A program made the position numbers and the translations under genes. A stretch of DNA of 64,000 bases from NCBI RefSeq assembly GCF_000143415.4, contig NW_003314315.1:558001-622000 (forward strand), written 5' to 3'. Shown here piece by piece: positions 54,421 through 64,000 of the stretch (position 1 is its first letter; each line of letters opens with the position of its first letter). The stretch is from Selaginella moellendorffii (lineage: Eukaryota > Streptophyta > Lycopodiopsida > Selaginellales > Selaginellaceae). The notes under the pieces were generated by a model that searched no databases, was not told where the DNA came from, and worked only from the letters and a program-made list of their open reading frames with translations.

Positions 54421-56020
54421 TGAGAATCTGCGAGAATGGCGATGACACACGCGCTATCGACGGGAGGAGGCTTCTCGTCCAGGACAAGAGCAAAGGCACG
54501 GTAGAGGCGCTCGTCTGAGGCGCTGTGCCGCAAGCTGGCTCCGATCGACGCAAGGATTGCGTGGAGACTACTCCGGAGCACCATGATATCCCCAAGGAAT
54601 CTTTTGTTTTCTCTCAGTGAATGCTTCCTCAGTTTTTTCCTTGGACTCTGGAAGCACAGATTATCTAGGAATTGGAAACACGGCCAGAGTTATTGGCTGG
54701 TATCATTCACATCCGCACATCACTGTTCTTCCTTCTCATGTTGGTGAGTTTCATCTCCTTCCTACGTGTGAGAAAAAAAAAAAAAAAAAAGTTCTTGTTC
54801 TTCGTTGTTGGTGTAGATCTTCGAACACAGCAGTCTTTCCAGATGCTGGATCCTGGGTTCGTTGGAGTCATATTTTCCTGCTTCGACGACGACGCAAACA
54901 TGGTATCATCTCTTTTTCTTTGCGCCTTTTCAGGACTCCAATTTTGGTTTTGGTTCCAACGGGAACGGTCTTCCGTGGATGAAGCCTCCTCGTCTCTCTC
55001 GGTACTTGAGTCACAGCTCGTTTTTTTTTCTTCTTACAGACAGTTGTGGACATCAATTATACTCGCAGGATATCGGATTCGTAAAGCAATGAAATCGACC
55101 AGCGGCTTTCTCCAGGCATCGAAGAAGCAATGCATCTTTCAAGTCTTGACATGAGGTAAATACCGTTTTGCTTGCCATTCTCAAACTTCTCCTACGTAAA
55201 ACAGTTCCGGAGATTTTTCACGAGAGGAGATCCCGATACAAGTAGTTCCTGTGTCCACATTCAACCTCGCCAATCCTCCTCCCGATCCTCTGCTTTCTTT
55301 GCAGCAGACAGTGTTTAACGAAGAAAAGGCTGCGTTCGAAAAAGCCATGCATCAAAGCAAACAGTTAAGTCCTTCCTGCTCAACTTCTTGACAAGTTTTC
55401 TTTCTTCTTGGTTCTCTAGGGGGCAGCGGATCCATCCTTTGGCAGCTTCACACCACTGCGTGACACACCAGGCGTCCCTTTTGAAACTTATGGAACTCTG
55501 GTACTCGCAGTTTTTCTGTTTCCTTTCACACTCTTCATTCGGGTTCTTTCTCTAGCCTTGCGCCTGCAATGACGACGCTGTGGGACAACCTCCAGCAGAA
55601 CAAAGCGCAGGTGAGAAATCTGTCGGATCTTGTTTAGAGCGTGCGAAGTATTAAGTTTGCTTGTTTCCTGTGCAGCTTGCGCTACTGCAGCAGGAAGAAG
55701 CAGCGCTTGGCCTTAGATTCGATCGGCAGGCAGCCAGGAAACAAGCCGGACGCGATGGCACGCGATGGAACTCAGAGCGTGCTCAGCAAAGCATTCCCGA
55801 TTTGGATCAACGTGTCCGAGGAAACACCGTATTCCTCTTAGTTTCCGCAAAGGGATTGAAGAGGTCCAAAGTTTCGGAGGCTTCTTCCGTGGCTGGACGA
55901 GTTCATGTAAGCCTTTTGCTACTTTGATCATGGAAGTTGGACGTTGTAGATCCAGAGAAGCTCCGCTCGAGAGTTCTCTTTGTCAGTGTGAAGCTCGAGA
56001 ATTTTGCATGATAAACTCCG
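54421..56020 (+). pseudogene. BRCC36 pseudogene B
   Basis: Second damaged duplicate. It shares with copy A the exon 1/intron 1 deletion (loss of catalytic Glu) and the 2-base loss after the AT-AC intron. It additionally has a stop in exon 2 (Trp of LVWGA to TGA), and the AT-AC donor is worn (ATATCCCC). Exons 3 and 4 with WYHSHPHITVLPSHV and the following block are kept, unlike copy A. Exon 5 has lost its first half (VGRVQS... region), and an A17 tract occupies the preceding intron (~54774). The last exon is changed near its end (GTATTCC in place of GTATGAC). Not functional as a deubiquitinase. Confidence 0.85.
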
Positions 56021-56040
56021 TGTTTGTACAAAACATAATT

Positions 56041-56162
56041 AGTTTAATAAACATGTTTAAGAGATTTTAGGGCTAAGAAAAGGGATATGCAAATTTAAAC
56101 ACAGATTAATTAGTTTAATAAATACATTTAAGGGATTTTAGGATTAAGATATTGGGATATGC
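56041..56162. repeat. Two-copy tandem repeat, 71-bp period
   Basis: 56041-56090 recurs as 56112-56162 (AGTTTAATAA ... GGATATGC). It lies just upstream of the TFIIE-alpha start and could affect its promoter. Confidence 0.75.
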
Positions 56163-56201
56163 CCTCGTATCTTGCTCTAGGGTAAGGCCATTTGCTCGTC
56201 A

Positions 56202-57802
56202 ATGACGTCGGAGCCATTCCGGAGGTAGGCGCGATCGCCCGGCGCCTCGTTCTAAATTCTTCCTTGCTTGCCAGGCTCGTGAGGCTGGTGGCGCGAGCGT
56301 TCTACGACGATGAGATCCCCCACAAGGGCGCAAACCCTGGCAAGTCCGGCAAATCGGACAACAAGGGGATCAGTGTGGTGGTGCTGGATGCGCTGACGAG
56401 GTAAAGAAAATCAGCGCTGCAGGCATCTAGCTTCTTTGGGCTGTGATCAGATGATTCATGGGATCAGAATGACAGAAGACAATGGGTGAAAGAGGAAGAG
56501 CTGGCCAAGAGGCTCAAGCTCCATCCAAAGCAGCTCCGCCGGACGCTCAGAGTTCTCGAGGACGAGATGCTGGTGATTCGAGAGGACCACAAAGAGGTTT
56601 TTGCTCTCTTCTTTTTCTTTTCCTTGTTCTTGCGCTTTGGCATCTATCTTAGCTCTTTCTTTCAGACGACCAAGAATGCAAAGGTTTATAATGCAGCTGT
56701 GGCTGTCGCTGATGGCGAGCAGCAAGGTGGTCCTGCCAACGAAAAGACGAAGGCTCTTCTACATTCGTACTGCTGCTTAGATTATGCTCAGGTATAGCAG
56801 TAGAAGGTCGTGAATCTTACTTGGCTCTTGATTCCTTCGTGTCACAGATTTGCGATGTTGTTAGATATAGGATACACCGCGCGAAAAAGATGATCAAGGA
56901 CGAACTCGAGGACAAGAACACTGTGCAAGAGTATGTTTGTCCGGACTCTGGTTGTGGTAGGAGGTAAGCGCGTCGAATTGCTCTGCTGCCAGCTAGAGAG
57001 AGTCGTTTTTGCTTAATAGTGTATTTCTTTTCTCACAGTCCTGTATTTTCTCTGTGAAGATACTCCGCTCTGGATGCATCAAGGCTGATCAGCCCAGTGG
57101 ATATGAACTTCCATTGCGAGAGATGTGATGCCGAGCTTGTTGCAAACAATGATAAGCTAGCGCCTAAAGACCTTGGCGAAGGGAATAATGAGGAAAACGC
57201 GAGGCGGCGCCAACGCGAGAAACTCAAGGAGATGCTTGAGCGCATGGAGGTTTGTATGTTCTAGCCTGTCAAAGGTTTTGCTAACGTCGTTTCCACACAG
57301 GTCCAGCTAAAACCTTTGACGGACCAGCTCGCAAAGCTGAAAGATCTGACCCCTCCGGACTATGGATCATTTTCGCAATGGCAAGAAAGGACGCTGGCGC
57401 AGGCCAGGGGCGACGGAGACGGTGATCATAAAACTGCTAATGGAGAACGACCGAGCGTACCGATGCCGTTTCTGGGCGAAACCAAGGCAAGAGTTTTTTT
57501 TCTCTCGTCAAGACCACCTCTTATGTTTCATCGTTTCTATCAGGTGGAAGTGGCTTTTGCTGGCTCGGATACGAAGGAGGCTGTCAAAGAGGATCCTGGA
57601 AAATCCATGAAAGTTCTTCCGCCTTGGATGATACGGCAGGGAATGTCTCTAACAGCACAGCAACGGGGCGAAGTTAAGACCGAGGAGGGTGCTTCCTCCG
57701 ACACAAAGCCAACCGTAGCGGCAACGATGGACGAGAAGCCCATGTCCGCCGAGAGGCAACTACAGGAGGAATACGTGAAGGCTTACTACGCAGCGCTGAT
57801 GC

Positions 57803-57841
<39 letters not shown>

Positions 57842-58113
57842 CAGGCGATGCTCTGGACGAAGTCAAGAAGGAAGAACCGGATCAAGAGAATGGTTTTGCT
57901 GCGATTGCTGGAGATCGTGTTGTGGGGGCCAAGTCGAAGCGAGACGATGCCGAAGACGATGTAGAATGGGAGGAAGAAGCTCCATCCACAGGTTTGCGTT
58001 CTCCGATTTTATTCGCTTCCATCGCTAAGCTTTGCTAAGCTTTTGGTTTTTTGGCAGAGGCTGGAGTTGCTGGAGCTGCTGACGCTGGCGACGATGATAT
58101 CGACTGGGAATGA
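56202..58113 (+). CDS. TFIIEalpha: Transcription factor IIE alpha subunit (TFIIE-alpha)
   Basis: Nine exons (56202-56224, 56275-56400, 56476-56596, 56666-56791, 56848-56963, 57060-57249, 57301-57486, 57544-57991, 58058-58113) give 463 aa. The 23-nt first exon gives MTSEPFRR, joining to LVRLVARAFYDDE as in plant TFIIE-alpha. TFIIE recruits and stimulates TFIIH at Pol II promoters. The winged helix spans 1-110 (QWVKEEELAKRLKLHPKQLR). The zinc ribbon uses C163, C168, C190 and C193. An Asp/Glu-rich C-terminal end (EDDVEWEEE, GDDDIDWE) is typical of the TFIIH-binding tail. An 11-Gln run lies at ~336. The seventh intron (57487-57543) has a GC donor. The frame would stay open if retained. Confidence 0.92.
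57805..57837 (+). repeat. CAG repeat encoding 11 Gln in TFIIE-alpha
   Basis: Nine CAG, one CAA and one CAG codon in a row; length-variable site within the disordered part of the protein. Confidence 0.9.
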
Positions 58114-58307
58114 TCGTAGCCCACCACCACGTTGCTGGGATTATTTTTTGCTTTTCTCTCGCGGAAGAGAGCTAGATATAGCATAGCAAATTCGTGTGTT
58201 CTTTCCAATTTTTAATGTACGGAAGAACATTGGTGGTCTGGCCGTACGGTGGATCTGTTTAGAGTTAAGCTTCCCCACATTTTTAACTTTAACACGTTCT
58301 CAGTGGA

Positions 58308-58316
58308 TTAGGGTTT
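58308..58316 (+). promoter_or_regulatory. Telo-box just before the CNOT11 start
   Basis: TTAGGGTTT ends 9 nt before the ATG at 58326, within the probable short leader. Confidence 0.4.
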
Positions 58317-58325
58317 TGAGGCTCG

Positions 58326-60162
58326 ATGGGTGAGGAGGGACTCTTGCCCAAGGACTCGGCGGCTCTCATGACGATCCTGAGCGACAGGGAGCTCACCTTC
58401 GCCGGCGCTGTGGAGGTTTTCACGCGCCAGTTCGATGCGACGATGCACTTCCAGCTCTCGTGCAATCTCGTGCTGCTGCTCCAGGTACCGTGGAAGCAAG
58501 ATTTTGCCCCATTTCCCTCATAGTTGCGATGATCGGCTAGGAAGGGATCATTCTCCAGAAAGAACAGCGGCTCGTGGCACTCTACATTCTCCACAGCTTG
58601 TATATCACACAGACCGAGACGAATCCATTCGTCTCGTTTCTTCTCCGGGTAAGTCCATGGCTAGCCTCTTTGTTTGGAGATATTTCCTCCATTGTTTTTC
58701 TAAGCTCTTCTCCACAGTTCACTGCCGACGAGTCTGTTGCGAAGCTCGAGAGAGGTTTTCTTGTCACATTGATTCGTAGCGGTAACAAAGAGGTGAGCTG
58801 CTTGGATCTAAGTTGAGAGTTCATGTTCTTCTCATTGCAGTTTGAGAAACGAACGCCCAGTGACTTCGTGACTACTTTTGATGGATCCCTCCAAGTGAGT
58901 TTTGCTTCTTTCTTCCTCCTTATATCTATGTGTAAACGTAGAGTGTCTTCCTAGGCGCCTACCAAAGACCAAGTGCAAAAGCAAGCGCCACAAAAGGCTG
59001 TAAGTTTCTTGCCTGGACCGAATTGCTTTAGCAAGGCTGCCATCAGAAATGTACTCCCAGACCCGGATTTACCGTCCGGCTACAGTTCGGACGGTCTAGA
59101 AACGGGAGTCTCTGAGTCTGAGAGTGGCGAGTTGGCAGCCATCGAGCTGATGCAAGCCAGTAGTCTGAAAGGATTGGAGCCGGCATGGGACAGACCGATT
59201 CCTCCAAAGTTTCCACTTCGCAAAGAAGAGGTAGGCTGTTGATTGCCCATACTCATAACTCAAGGTAGCTAATCAATCATTTCGTTTTGTGACAAGCTTC
59301 TTTGGCTTACTCCAGACAGCGAACACGACCTCTTATGGCATTCTGGGATGTGTGCGGATTCAAGTCGGGGTGCTGCAGTCCGTGAGCTTATCGCAAGGGC
59401 TTTGAAAGGCGCACTAGCTCCGGCACAACAGCAGGTTGCTTCTACTTGTAGATGCCTTGTGCTCATAGTTTTACGAATTTACAGCAAGTTCTTCAAGAGC
59501 TGGAGTCCGATCCGAAGCTTGTCTATCACTGTGGTCTCACGCCCCGTAGACTACCAGTACGTATGGCACTCTTTTAGGCTGTTTGGCTTATCAATCTCTC
59601 ATCATTAGGAACTCGTTGAAAACAATCCTATTATTGCAGTTGAGGTTCTTCTCAAGCTGATGAACTCGGTACAAAGCTCCGAGTAAGTACGTCTGTGGAG
59701 ATTACAAGCTGTTTATCTCGCTTCGGTTTCTACAGGTATTTCAACGCGCTTGTAAGCATGGACATGAGCCTGCACTCCATGGAAGTCGTCAATCGCCTGA
59801 CAACGGCCGTGCAGATCCCTGTCGAATATATCCATGCCTACATTAACAATTGCATATCTTCATGCGAGAATATGAAGGTAGGAGTGGCCTAGAAGTGAGC
59901 ATGGCTTGTTCATTCGGTTTCTTAGCAGGACAAGTACATGCAAAATCGATTGGTGAGACTGGTGTGCGTCTTTTTGACGAGCCTCATTCGCAATAGAATC
60001 ATAAACGGTAACGAAAAACATTTTTCTCTTACTGAGGACTTAACGTTAGTTTGTGGTGTAACAGTTCACGATCTGTTTATCGAAGTTCAAGCGTTCTGCA
60101 TCGAGTTTTCCCGCATCAGAGAGGCCGCGGGCCTTTTCAGGCTGCTCAAGTCACTGGAATAG
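58326..60162 (+). CDS. CNOT11: CCR4-NOT complex subunit 11 (CNOT11)
   Basis: Eleven exons (58326-58484, 58541-58648, 58718-58792, 58841-58894, 58955-59230, 59297-59434, 59485-59556, 59609-59682, 59736-59877, 59929-60007, 60065-60162) join in phase to 424 aa. CNOT11 is a module of the CCR4-NOT deadenylase that, with CNOT10, binds the CNOT1 N-terminus. The C-terminal half (DUF2363) is strongly conserved: [96 protein letters not shown] and [18 protein letters not shown]. The N-terminal part ([16 protein letters not shown]) forms the CNOT1-facing helical domain. It ends 112 bp before the next start, so it shares a compact head-to-tail block. Confidence 0.93.
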
Positions 60163-60274
60163 GTACATAGCTAGGCCAATTTATTGCAAGCTAATTTGTG
60201 AAACTGGATCCGCTGCAATGGAAATAGTATTTTCCTTACAAGTGTTGTTTGGGGGTTAGGGAAGGCTACAGAAA

Positions 60275-62011
60275 ATGGATGCTCTACGACTCCAGTTCCA
60301 GTTCTCAGGGAAACTGCTTCAGAGCTCTTCGAAAAGATGCTCCTCAAGTTCCAAGCAAAGTGTTTGCCGATTGGGTGCTGTAGAACTCGAAGACTGCGCT
60401 CTCAAAGTAGCTCAATTTGATGGTGGCAAGCCGGTGGAAGAGTCTTTGACAGCACCCAGTTCCTGGTACTGGAGTTCTTCGCTCGCGTCACTCGAGATGG
60501 AGTGCATCTTTGGAAGAGGTTGGCATGCCGCAGGTACTTCACTTTCTTTCGGTTTTGCTTGTCAACAATGCCCGTTTTCTAACCAGGTTATGTCGAGCAG
60601 CTGGAAAACCCGAGGCAGTTCTTCACTGGAAGGTATTTTTGAGTCGTGTTGAGAAACTTTTCATTCTTTTGAGTTTTATCCAGCCTCGGGCGAGTGAGAT
60701 ACGTTGTTTGCAGAGACGAGCAAGGTCAGCTTCATGCATTTCACAATGTCTGTAGGCATCATGCTGCGCCTGTTGCTTCTGGCTCTGGATGTACGCCTTC
60801 GTTTTCATGTCCTTATCATGTCTGTGAACAATCTCTCTGGCCTGTAAAACTAACTTGCCTTTTTTTTTTCTTGCAGGGATGGACCTACGGCCTCGATGGT
60901 AATCTTCTAAAGGCCACTCGTATTACAGGCATTAAGAACTTCAATCCACGGGTAAGTTGAGTCTTTCTCTTCTTTTGTGTGTTGTCTAATCGTGTCATGC
61001 GTTCACAGGAAAATGGCTTGGTTCCCATCCAAGTGGCTGCATGGGGGCCTTTTGTGCTCATTAATCTCGATGCTCAAGCAAATCAGGAACTTGTAGCGGT
61101 CGAGTGGCTTGGATCCTCTTCTGATTTGCTAGTTGCGGCCGGTATTGATAGATCCTTACGACATGTTGCACGGAGAGACTACGTTATCGACTGCAACTGG
61201 AAAGTATGTGTTTTCTTTTCTTTTTCTGTATAAAATGCGTCAAAAGCTAATGCTTTCCAATGTCAACAGGTATATTGTGATAACTATCTGGATGGTGGAT
61301 ATCACGTACCTTTTGCACATCCGGGGCTGGCAAAGGGATTGGATCTCGCATCGTATAAAACTGTGGTAAGCTCTGGTTTTCGGTTTTTATTTATTTGTTT
61401 CTCTCTTTACGTTTTTTTATGTGATTAGCTTTATGAAACTGTGAGCATCCAAAGCTGCAGGTCCAAGAACACTGGAGAGGAAAGACTTGGAGAGCGCGCT
61501 ACGTATGCTTTCGTGTATCCAAATTTCATGATCAACAGGTAGACACTTCGGTTTTCTATTTTTTTTTGCTCTGACTCCAAACCAACAGGTATGGGCCATG
61601 GATGGACACCAACCTGGTTCTTCCAATCGCTCCAAACAAGTGTCAGGTTGTGTTTGACTACTACCTGGAGCCACAGTTCTGCGTAAGCTTCCGCAATCTC
61701 GTCTCGCAGCTCGCTCACTCTTTGCACCACAGCAGGACAAAGAATTCATCGCTAGCAGTCTCGAGGAAAGCGATCAAGTCCAGGTACGATTCATCTTAGT
61801 TTTTTTGGTTTGTGCTGAAAAAGCTGCGTGTTTTTATTAGAGAGAAGACGTAACTCTATGTCAGAGTGTCCAGCAAGGTCTCGAGTCCTTGTCGTATGAC
61901 GCGGGACGTTACGCACCCAAAGTGGAAGAGGCGATGCACCACTTCCACTGCCGCCTCCACAACGATCTTCTCCTGGGAATCAAACGCGCAAAAATTCCTA
62001 GTGGTATGTGA
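60275..62011 (+). CDS. CMO: Choline monooxygenase-like Rieske oxygenase, probably plastid
   Basis: Ten exons (60275-60533, 60587-60632, 60684-60819, 60877-60951, 61009-61203, 61270-61365, 61429-61538, 61589-61682, 61733-61783, 61841-62011) give 410 aa. CMO oxidises choline to betaine aldehyde with ferredoxin, the first step of glycine betaine synthesis. The N-terminus (Ser/Lys-rich, ~60 aa) looks like a transit peptide. The Rieske cluster is C125-x-H127 and C144-x2-H147 (CRHHAAPVASGSGC, SCPYHGWTYG). The mononuclear iron site is in YCDNYLDGGYHVPFAHPGL (D245, H249, H254). The C-terminal part has YGPWMDTNLVLPIAPNKCQV and ends KRAKIPSGM. The substrate in vivo is not proven by sequence: CMO-like genes of non-accumulators may act on other substrates. 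Confidence 0.9.
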
Positions 62012-62586
62012 CAATCTTCTTTTCATCCACACCACAGTTGGTCTAACGATTCCATTCCATCGCTGGTTTTATAGTTGAGCGCTCGTGTCGAAGAGAAGTT
62101 TGAGCACGGATCCAAGATTCTTTTAAGTGACGCTAACAGGAATCGAGCTCCGTGTCAAATTCCACTACCACGTGTGCGATAAATATCTTGTAAGACCTTT
62201 CCATTTGGCGTAATGAGAAAAAACTTTGTTGGTAGCGGAGCGGAATAAAGTGAATGAATATTCTCCGCCCAGATGCTTGGCCGAACCCTCCAGCGTTATC
62301 TCTCCACGTGTCGCGCTTGGAGGCCCCAAGATCGGGTGCCCTGATCTTCGACGTGGCAGGTATAAGACCGTCGATGCTTCTGGTGTGCGAGCTTTTGTGG
62401 CACTGGCGATGGATGCGCCAAAATGCTCGTCGATCGAGGAAGGAACGCGCTCGTTTTCTCCGGATTTGAGGTAGCTGTGGCGGATTCTCTCGGCGCATTC
62501 GATCGGCATCGGTGATAATTCGAGGGGAAAGATCGGGCATTCTCTTCCGGGGATAGGAATCATAGAAGGCGAGGCTCCGATCGAGA
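62012..62586. other. Intergenic region between CMO and PSY
   Basis: 575 bp holding the CMO 3' end and the PSY promoter/leader. Long frames on both strands (62133-62821 on minus) have no family match and overlap PSY exon 1, so I treat them as shadows. Confidence 0.5.
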
Positions 62587-64000
62587 ATGCGCGCCGTGTC
62601 GAGCTCGTCGTGCCACTGCTGCTGCTCGGTCGATGCCGGGGAGCTGCGCGAGGCGGCCAAGAGCTGGACAGCGCCGGCGGGGGCCGCGGCGAGGAGAAGA
62701 GCCAAGGGATTGCGGCTGCGAGCGTCTGTGGGCGTGGATGGAAGCCCCGTGGGAGCGAACAATGTGCCGGATTACAGGGTCTTCTCCACCATGATCGCTG
62801 ATAGCCCCGCGGCGCTGCCATCGCAGCAAAAGGTTTACGATGTGGTGCTCAAGCAAGCTGCCTTGGTCGAGAAGCTGGGGAAGCTCGAGAAGTTCCCAGC
62901 GATCCCTGTGACGAACAGAGATCTCTTGGAAGAGGCGTATACCAGGTGTGGAGAGATTTGTGCCGAATATGCCAAGACCTTCTATCTAGGTGAGACGATT
63001 CTAAACGCGCGAATGATTCTTCTCACGAATGGTGTGGTGTTTGTAGGGACTTTGCTGATGACTCCAGAGAGAAGGAAAGCGATCTGGGCGATATATGGTG
63101 AGTTGATCTAGAAGAACTCTTTGTTTTTCTTTGTTTTGTTTCTACTTCCTTTGCGGCATCCGTGATTTGTTTTTTGTTTTCTATTGAGCTAGTGTGGTGC
63201 AGGAGAACTGACGAGCTCGTGGACGGGCCAAACGCAGCACACATAACTCCCACGGCGCTGGATCGCTGGGAGCAAAGACTAGAAGATCTCTTCGTTGGAA
63301 GGCCTTTTGACATGCTCGATGGAGCACTGGCAGACACTGTTTCGAAGTATCCGGTTGACATCCAGGTATTCTAAAGACATTTCTCTTGCGGATATTATAT
63401 GCTGATCATTCCTTCGAATCGTTCATGCAGCCGTTCCGGGACATGATAGAAGGCATGCGACTGGATCTGGTAAAGTCGAGGTACAAAAATTTTGACGAGC
63501 TTTACCTGTATTGCTACTACGTCGCCGGCACTGTGGGACTCATGAGCGTGCCAGTGATGGGCATTGCGCCGGAATCCAACGCTAGCGTGGAGAGCGTCTA
63601 CAATGCCGGCTTGGCCTTGGGCATCGCGAATCAGCTAACCAACATTCTCCGGGACGTCGGGGAAGAGTGAGCCTGAGATCATCCTTTGCTTTTGAGAAAA
63701 CTCAAGCTCGATTTGCTGTCCAGTGCCGGGAGAGGACGAGTCTATCTCCCTCAAGACGAGCTCGCCAAGTTCGGCCTATCGGACGAGGACATCTTCGCGG
63801 GCAAAGTTACTAACAAGTGGAGAGCGTTCATGAAGGACCAGATAACGAGAGCTCGGAAGTTCTTCAAGGAGGCCGAGCTGGGTGTCATGGAGCTAGACAA
63901 AGACAGCCGGTGGCCTGTAAGTCAACAGCACGTTTTCTAGCTTCGCTTTCTAGCGTTTTCGGCCGTTCACGTTTTCTAGCGTGGCCTTGTTCCAGGTGTG
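62587..64000 (+). CDS. PSY: Phytoene synthase, C-terminus beyond the window
   Basis: Visible exons 62587-62989, 63047-63097, 63193-63365, 63431-63666, 63724-63916 and the first bases of another at 63996; all in phase. PSY couples two geranylgeranyl diphosphates to phytoene, the entry and rate-limiting step of carotenoid synthesis in plastids. Residues 1-~65 form a Ser/Ala/Arg-rich transit peptide. The two Asp-rich motifs that bind diphosphate/Mg are DELVD (158-162) and DVGED (284-288). Around them lie [75 protein letters not shown] and [18 protein letters not shown], the usual PSY signatures. No sign of damage. About 80-100 residues are missing at the right edge. Confidence 0.95.

Noticed and set aside
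62133-62821. Two long overlapping minus-strand frames (209 and 218 aa)
   Set aside because: They overlap PSY exon 1 and the CMO-PSY spacer, have no domain, and their Pro/Ser/Arg composition is what GC-rich coding DNA gives in antisense.

Overview
The window is nuclear DNA from a plant, and the best fit is a lycophyte such as Selaginella. Most genes have many very short introns (about 45-75 nt). Long intronless PPR genes are frequent. There is a MIKC*-type MADS gene, a chloroplast-type phytoene synthase, a choline monooxygenase-like gene, and nucleus-encoded bacterial-type ribosomal proteins uL5 and bL33 that look mitochondrial. Compact GC-rich gene islands alternate with AT-rich repeat-laden stretches. 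All names come from reading the translations; no database search was possible.

Layout. 1-9 kb is sparse: a PPR gene running off the left edge (-), a bulb-lectin gene broken by one stop (-), a decayed PPR gene (-), the uL5m gene (-) and an intact bulb-lectin paralogue (+). 10-38 kb is the gene-rich core: PRPP synthetase (+), a secreted/membrane Cys-rich protein (-), VPS53 of the GARP complex (+), a disordered SP/TP-rich protein (+), a kelch-like protein (-), a conserved plant protein of unknown role (+), MIKC* MADS (+), bL33m (-), a 900-aa PPR (+), a giant 2190-aa GTPase/Cys-His/vWA protein (-), a PPR built of S-type repeats with an abrupt end (+), a PPR-SMR protein (-) and tRNA-Ser(CGA) (-).

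38-56 kb is dominated by repeats. It holds an intact BRCC36 deubiquitinase gene with a probable U12-type AT-AC intron and two damaged BRCC36 copies. It also holds an intronless 243-aa gene of unknown function, a degenerate Ty3/gypsy element, a TRIM-like miniature LTR element, and a family of AT-rich repeats in both orientations. 56-64 kb is again compact: TFIIE-alpha, CNOT11, choline monooxygenase-like and phytoene synthase, all on +, the last running off the right edge.

The genes do not form one pathway. VPS53, TFIIE-alpha, CNOT11, PRPP synthetase and the ribosomal proteins are housekeeping. PSY, CMO and the PPR proteins are expected to work in plastids or mitochondria. The most unusual item is the 2190-aa protein. 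It joins a large P-loop GTPase domain resembling GBP/VLIG-type GTPases to Cys/His repeats and a C-terminal von Willebrand A domain.
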